Origin: Cinnamomum chago
Taxonomy: Eukaryota > Streptophyta > Magnoliopsida > Laurales > Lauraceae
DNA: 64,000 nucleotides
Assembly (NCBI GenBank): GCA_038049695.1
Contig: CP142456.1
Location: 22,540,501-22,604,500, forward strand
Direction: 5' to 3'
Within the stretch, counting starts at the first letter, position 1, and every line of letters begins with the position of its first letter. This document shows positions 59,792 to 64,000 of the stretch, one piece after another. The translations under genes and the position numbers were made by a program. Below the pieces are notes generated by a model. It saw only the letters and a program-made list of their open reading frames with translations. It had not been told where the DNA came from and searched no databases.

Positions 59792-60261
59792 CTCCACCGA
59801 AGGGATGGCCGAGCCTACAGTCACGTTGAGTTAAGCCTAGCTTATTTGGATCATCACTGTCTGGATACGCATACCCAGTGATAACCCAATCACTGATTGG
59901 TTTGGCCTCATATGACAAATAACACTAACTCCTAGGGAGAGGTTATTACCGTCTTATGTCAAGTGTATTACCATCTCTTATGAACGTTCCCAAAATGTCT
60001 ATGACTTAAGTCCTCCGAAGGGAAGAGACTTTAATCCAATCTAGAAGTGATCTTTAGTAAAGAGCTCCACCGAAGGGATGGCCGCTCCCACTAACGCTTC
60101 ATTGACATTCTATAGAAGTGATCTTTAGTAAAGAACTCCACCGAAGGGATGGCCGCTCCCACTAACACCTCATTACGAACATTCACATTAGTTCACCTAC
60201 TAATTCATCAAAGTGATCTTTAGTAAAGAACTCCACCGAAGGGATGGCCGCTCCCACTAAC
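59792..60261 (-). repeat. Leader repeats: four copies of a hairpin-forming 20-mer, three within a 52-bp repeat
   Basis: CTCCACCGAAGGGATGGCCG occurs exactly at 59792-59811, 60065-60084, 60136-60155 and 60231-60250. The last three lie in 51-52 bp repeats at 60044-60095, 60115-60166 and 60211-60261. In the RNA sense it reads CGGCCATCCCTTCGGTGGAG and can fold as CCA.CC/GG.UGG around a CUUC loop. Confidence 0.88.
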
Positions 60262-61077
60262 ACTCCAATGAGTTAGCATGAACCGAAATTGGAAGGCCGT
60301 GGGATTTTTCCAAATCCCTCTCCCACTTGATTATTTAACACTAGGGTTATGGGCCCACTATGGTATCAACATATCAGATCTTAGTTTGGCCTCTTTTGGA
60401 AACTAAGGGTACCAAGGTAAACTAAACCCTATCCAATTTTAAACCTTAGACAATTAGAAGGTGCTGGTCTAAGACCTGTTTAAAAACAATTTGCCAAACT
60501 AAAACCAATCCAATATAGAAAGATGCCAATTTTAAGAACCTAGTGGTGGCCATGTTACTAGGTGATAAACATAGCAATTATATAAAGCATTCAACCATGC
60601 ATTCCATATATAAAAGCAAATTAAAGAATGCAATCCTTGATGGCTCCCTGCTATTTCAGACTTCAAATCCTTTTCCAATTAGGAAACTTGGTAAAGAGTC
60701 CTTCTTGCGCTAGGAAACCTCCATTGCCTCCGTCACCATGGGACCCGGTTTGTTGCAACCTTCCTCGCTTGAAACTTTCCTTTTCTTGCTTGTTACAATA
60801 AATCAAAATTTATACAAGCAACCCAATGAAAAACAAAAACCCAAAATTACATTGGAGATTCCTATGCTTTTCAAGAAAGCTTACATCAAGACTAGTTGAA
60901 ATAAAAAAAAGGAAATAATTACAACTTCCTATGATTGCTAACCGCGCAATCGTACATTTATCAACTAATAAAAACATCCAAATCCACACACATACATGCG
61001 AACCATCAAGGATGCAATATATGGCTGCAAACAAAGAGGTTAGTGCATGCAATTGTGCTTGGTACAGCACTAAATAG

Positions 61078-61336
61078 AAATCTGAAATTATTCCAACACC
61101 TTGGAAACAATTCCTGCACACTTCCATGTAATAATCAGCAATCTGAAATTGTTCCAGCAACATGGAAACAATTTCTGCACTCCTAACATATAGTGGACAG
61201 CAATCTGGAACTATTCCAGCAGCATGGAAAAGTTTCAGAATCATTCCAGCAGCACTAAGAAATAATTCCTGCACTACTTATATGCAGAAATCTGCAATCT
61301 GTAGAATTCCTGCAGCCATGGAAAAATTCCTGCACA
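61078..61336 (-). repeat. About five degenerate tandem repeats near the copia primer-binding site
   Basis: Units of about 40-62 bp built on AATCTGAAATTATTCCAGCA, CATGGAAA and ATTCCTGCAC words start near 61079, 61140, 61202, 61240 and 61295. They are diverged, so older than the insertion. Confidence 0.65.
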
Positions 61337-61445
61337 CAACCTTTGCAGGAAACTCCTAGAAACAACATCCTAAAGGGCGCCACCATGCCCTTAATTAATC
61401 TAGGAATGAAAAACACACAACATGGGATCATGATATCACATGGAG

Positions 61446-61459
61446 TGGCTCTGATACCA
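61446..61459 (-). other. Primer-binding site of the copia element (tRNA-iMet)
   Basis: TGGTATCAGAGCCA on the minus strand, one base from the 5' LTR. It matches 14 bases of the complement of the iMet 3' end, the longest match of the three elements. Confidence 0.9.
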
Positions 61460-61460
61460 A

Positions 61461-63441
61461 TGAAAGTTTATGCATATCAGATCTTGGGAGAGACTAACAT
61501 GGCTGATTTGAGGTTGTTCAAGTTTTAAAAACTAGAAAAACAGATCTGATATCAGCCATAAAACCATGCATAAAAGTCCATGAAATCATGATCAACATGT
61601 GTCTAAATCAAGGAGATGATAGAAGACTATTACCTTGATGATTTGTATGCTTCAAATCTCTGAAAGAAGAAGCTTTAAAGGTCTGAAAACAACTTGCAAT
61701 CAGCAACACAGGTGCAGAAATTCTGTGCAGTATTTTCCCTTTTGATCTTCTCTCCTATTCCACTTCCAAATCTGATTGGTAGTGATGGTGGGATCAAACT
61801 ATGGAATCCTAAGAAGGGTTTTCTGAATTGATCTTTGTGGAAAAGATAGTTGCTGATCTTCTCTCTCCAGGAAGAAGAAGAGGGCAGCAACCTAAAGGGC
61901 TGGGCGTGAATTGTGTGTCGCCTTGCAATGGGCGGCCAATGGGTTTTAAGTATGATCCACGCCCCTAGGGTATTCCTTCTCTCTTAGTAATTCTATGTCT
62001 CACGCCCAAGGTAGTGCCATCTATATATATAGAGATTACATTCCTTTTTCTAATAGGAATGACCCTCCCTAATAATTAGCAACTAGTCCCCTTAGTTGTG
62101 CAACACTTACTAATTAAGGATACTAAAAATAGTAACCTTTAATTATAGGAATTCTTACCCAAAGGTGAGTCTTTCCTTCCAAGTAAAGAAACCTAATCAA
62201 ACTTGGAAACCTCACACAAGTGGCCCCACTTATGGCTGGCCCACAAAGATAGCTAAACACACCATGGCCCACTAGTCAATAATTTAGCTAGAGTTAAATT
62301 CATGTATGCCCACAAGAGCCTATTAGAATTTAAACTCAAAATTATTCTTCCATAAAATTAATTCAACCACATATCATCTAATTAGGAAACCATGCCAATA
62401 TAGGAAAGTGGCTAGAAGAGGGACCAAAAGACATATTTGCCCTTGGCTCCCAAAATGACCAAAATGTCCATGCTAACCCCATAGCAACATTAAGATCATT
62501 TTAACCCTAACTCATTCCACTAGAGAGTTATGGTTGCACTCCAGGGACAAATATTAAATTGCAAATAAGCTCATCATAAATAGACGATTGTCTTTGACCT
62601 ACCAAGTACAATGACCATAATGCCCCTCTATGTAACATCCATAATCAAGTAGGTTAACCGATGTACTATCTACCTTCTTGATTACATCTCAACCTTAGAA
62701 CTTCATACCCTTGACTTAATCATCATCCGGATATCATTCTCTTGATCCAGGGAGCGACCCACAAGTTCAATATCCATATGGAACATCCATATACTAAGAT
62801 CTTAGATTCTGATGATTAATCGGATAATTCTAAGGGGACGATCATTCCATCATGTGATGGCATAGATTCCATATTGCATTTGCACGTCCCAACTAATCAA
62901 GCCCGAGCACCCAAAACACAGAGCTGTTGACCCATGAACAGGATCTCACCCATAGTGAATTAAAGCACAAGAACTTGACTTCGTCAGTTCATCCACAAAT
63001 GCTCAAGATTAAGAGCACTGGTCACTCAGTAGCAAGAGGTGATTTGATCTCTCTCTGTGATAGTATTATTTTAGAGATCACACCTACAAGTGGTCCTGTT
63101 CAATGCATGACACATGCACTAATGAGATAAATCCGGAAAAACCCTCCCGTGACTTAGGTAAGTCACCCTGAATACAGGAGAGTATCTCATTATAACTTAT
63201 ACCAAGATGAAGTGCCCAACTCCATCTCTCAGTTATGAACAAGTTTATTGTTTCAAGTGTCCATGACTCAGACCTAACTGTGTGTAGCCACTACACACCT
63301 AAGTCATTACTAGAAAACAATGGGCCTTATACAACCATACATATACACAAGTAATAAGAGAAAGATGTCATTCCAATAAATATCCAGTTACAGAGATGAG
63401 AGTGCAGTCAGTGGGCTTTAGGGCATACACCAATCCCAACA
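61461..63441 (-). repeat. 5' LTR of the copia element (right)
   Basis: Same length as the left LTR, and identical as far as I compared them. It carries the promoter for the element. Confidence 0.93.
62022..62031 (-). promoter_or_regulatory. Candidate TATA box of the copia 5' LTR
   Basis: TATATATATA, about 1.4 kb into the LTR in element orientation, leaving roughly 530 bp for R and U5. Inferred from sequence only. Confidence 0.5.
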
Positions 63442-63446
63442 ATGAG
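63442..63446. repeat. Target-site duplication of copia element, right copy
   Basis: ATGAG, matching 53708-53712. Removing the element and one copy restores continuity of the gag frame, which confirms the insertion boundaries. Confidence 0.92.
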
Positions 63447-64000
63447 AACCAAGCCAGATTTCAAGAACAATTGGCAAAGAAGGATGATGAGATGGCACAA
63501 GTTTAGAGGCAACTTTTGGAAGTACTTCAGAACAGAAATGTAGCACCACCCGTGGGTCCACAGATTGTTATTCAAAATAGGGATCCTGACCCTAATGCAT
63601 TGTTTAAGAAATTTAGGAAGAGGGCACCGAAGGAATTTTTGGGCAATGAGGACCCGTTGGTGGCAGATGACTGGCTAGTCAATACGGAGAAGATCTTCGA
63701 TGTCTTCATGTGCACGGGAATGCAAAAGGTCAACCTCACAGCTTCACTATTTTATGGGCTTGCAGACCGGTGGTGGCAAACAATCAAGGATCCTTATGCA
63801 GTGATGGCTGACGATGAGGCATGGGCAGCATTCAAGACACAGTTTCAAGATAAATACATTCCCTCTCATGTCAAGAGGCAGAAGGCCATTGAATTTCAAC
63901 AGCTCAAGCAAGGTAATATGACGGTGCTAGATTACGTCACCAGGTTTTAAAGATTGGCTAGATACGCTACCGAGTTGATTGACATATAGAGAAAGAAGAT
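63447..64000 (+). pseudogene. Ty3/gypsy gag, 3' part, with three in-frame stops
   Basis: Continues the frame of the 53575-53712 segment once the copia element and one copy of ATGAG are discounted. It shows the retrotransposon gag (capsid) domain: KFRKRAPKEFLGNEDPL, ADDWLVNTEKIF, ADRWWQTIKD and FKTQFQDKYIP, in the order typical of plant chromoviruses. Stops occur at 63504-63506 (TAG), 63948-63950 (TAA) and 63987-63989 (TAG), so the gene was also inactivated by point mutation. The first and third could come from C-to-T changes in CAG or CAA codons, as expected in methylated repeats. The zinc knuckle and pol are beyond the window. Whether the stops arose before or after the copia insertion cannot be told from one copy. 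Confidence 0.8.

Larger units (their letters stand above)
59641..61445 (-). other. Long untranslated leader of the copia element
   Basis: About 1.8 kb between the primer-binding site and gag, much longer than the usual copia leader. It contains two separate repeat families (listed below). A 154-codon minus-strand frame at 60810-61274 runs through one of these and shows no known domain, so it is not called. Stretches 60262-61077 and 61337-61445 hold nothing I recognise. Confidence 0.7.
53713..63441 (-). mobile_element. Complete, young Ty1/copia retrotransposon
   Basis: 9,729 bp with two 1,981-bp LTRs, a 5-bp target duplication (ATGAG at 53708-53712 and 63442-63446), a primer-binding site, one gag-pol ORF and a polypurine tract, all in minus-strand order. 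I saw no difference between the two LTRs by eye, which indicates a very recent insertion. It sits in the gag of the Ty3/gypsy element. I could not assign a copia lineage with certainty. The one obvious defect is the YVED change in reverse transcriptase. Confidence 0.93.
50435..64000 (+). mobile_element. Ty3/gypsy element, probably chromovirus (Del/Tekay-like), 5' part
   Basis: The 5' LTR (50435-53412), an iMet primer-binding site and gag lie in order on the plus strand. The element is inserted in the Athila-type pol; GAAGT at 50430-50434 is the expected left target duplication. Its gag is split by the copia element. The rest of gag, pol and the 3' LTR lie right of the window. The lineage is inferred from the gag motif order only. 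Confidence 0.75.

Noticed and set aside
60810-61274. 154-codon minus-strand frame in the copia leader
   Set aside because: It runs through the degenerate leader repeats, shows no conserved domain, and lies between the primer-binding site and gag where copia elements have no gene.

Overview
This is plant nuclear DNA made almost entirely of LTR retrotransposons. No host gene, rRNA, tRNA gene or CRISPR array is visible. The evidence for a plant source is tRNA-iMet primer-binding sites (TGGTATCAGAGC) in three separate elements, a Ty1/copia polyprotein, an Athila-type Ty3/gypsy pol, a chromovirus-type gag, and AT-rich spacer. The species cannot be named from the sequence; a flowering plant is likely.

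Region A (1-44014) is a head-to-tail array of one non-coding LTR element. Nine LTRs (about 2.2 kb) alternate with eight internal domains (about 3.03 kb), giving a 5,234-5,238 bp unit. Each internal domain starts at an iMet primer-binding site and ends at a polypurine tract (AAAGGGGGAGA). No credible ORF exists in it. The LTR carries GGTCGACC palindromes and AACGG boxes just upstream of a TATA box, and several polypurine-tract copies lie before the 3' LTR; together these point to a non-autonomous Sirevirus derivative. The most unusual feature is that the internal domain, and part of the LTR, read as a chain of short inverted repeats with different stems whose loops repeatedly carry an AGTYAYATCT-like word. 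The first and last LTRs share variants that the seven inner LTRs lack, so the array probably grew inside one resident insertion.

Region B (44015-50434, minus strand) is the 3' part of an Athila-type Ty3/gypsy element: RNase H and integrase with a frameshift and a lost catalytic residue, a degraded env-like ORF, a long non-coding tail with a 109-bp near-perfect palindrome, a polypurine tract, and a fragment of 3' LTR cut by the Region A array.

Region C (50435-64000, plus strand) is a second Ty3/gypsy element inserted into the Athila pol. It has a 2,978-bp LTR, a primer-binding site and a gag with three stops, and runs off the right edge. Its gag is split by a young Ty1/copia element (53713-63441, minus strand) with 1,981-bp LTRs in which I saw no difference, a 5-bp target duplication (ATGAG), and one open gag-pol frame whose reverse transcriptase reads YVED instead of YVDD.

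The order of events is therefore: Athila-type element first; then the chromovirus-type element into its pol and, independently, the Sirevirus-like element into its 3' LTR; then the copia insertion; and array expansion at an undetermined but probably recent time, since the units are nearly identical.
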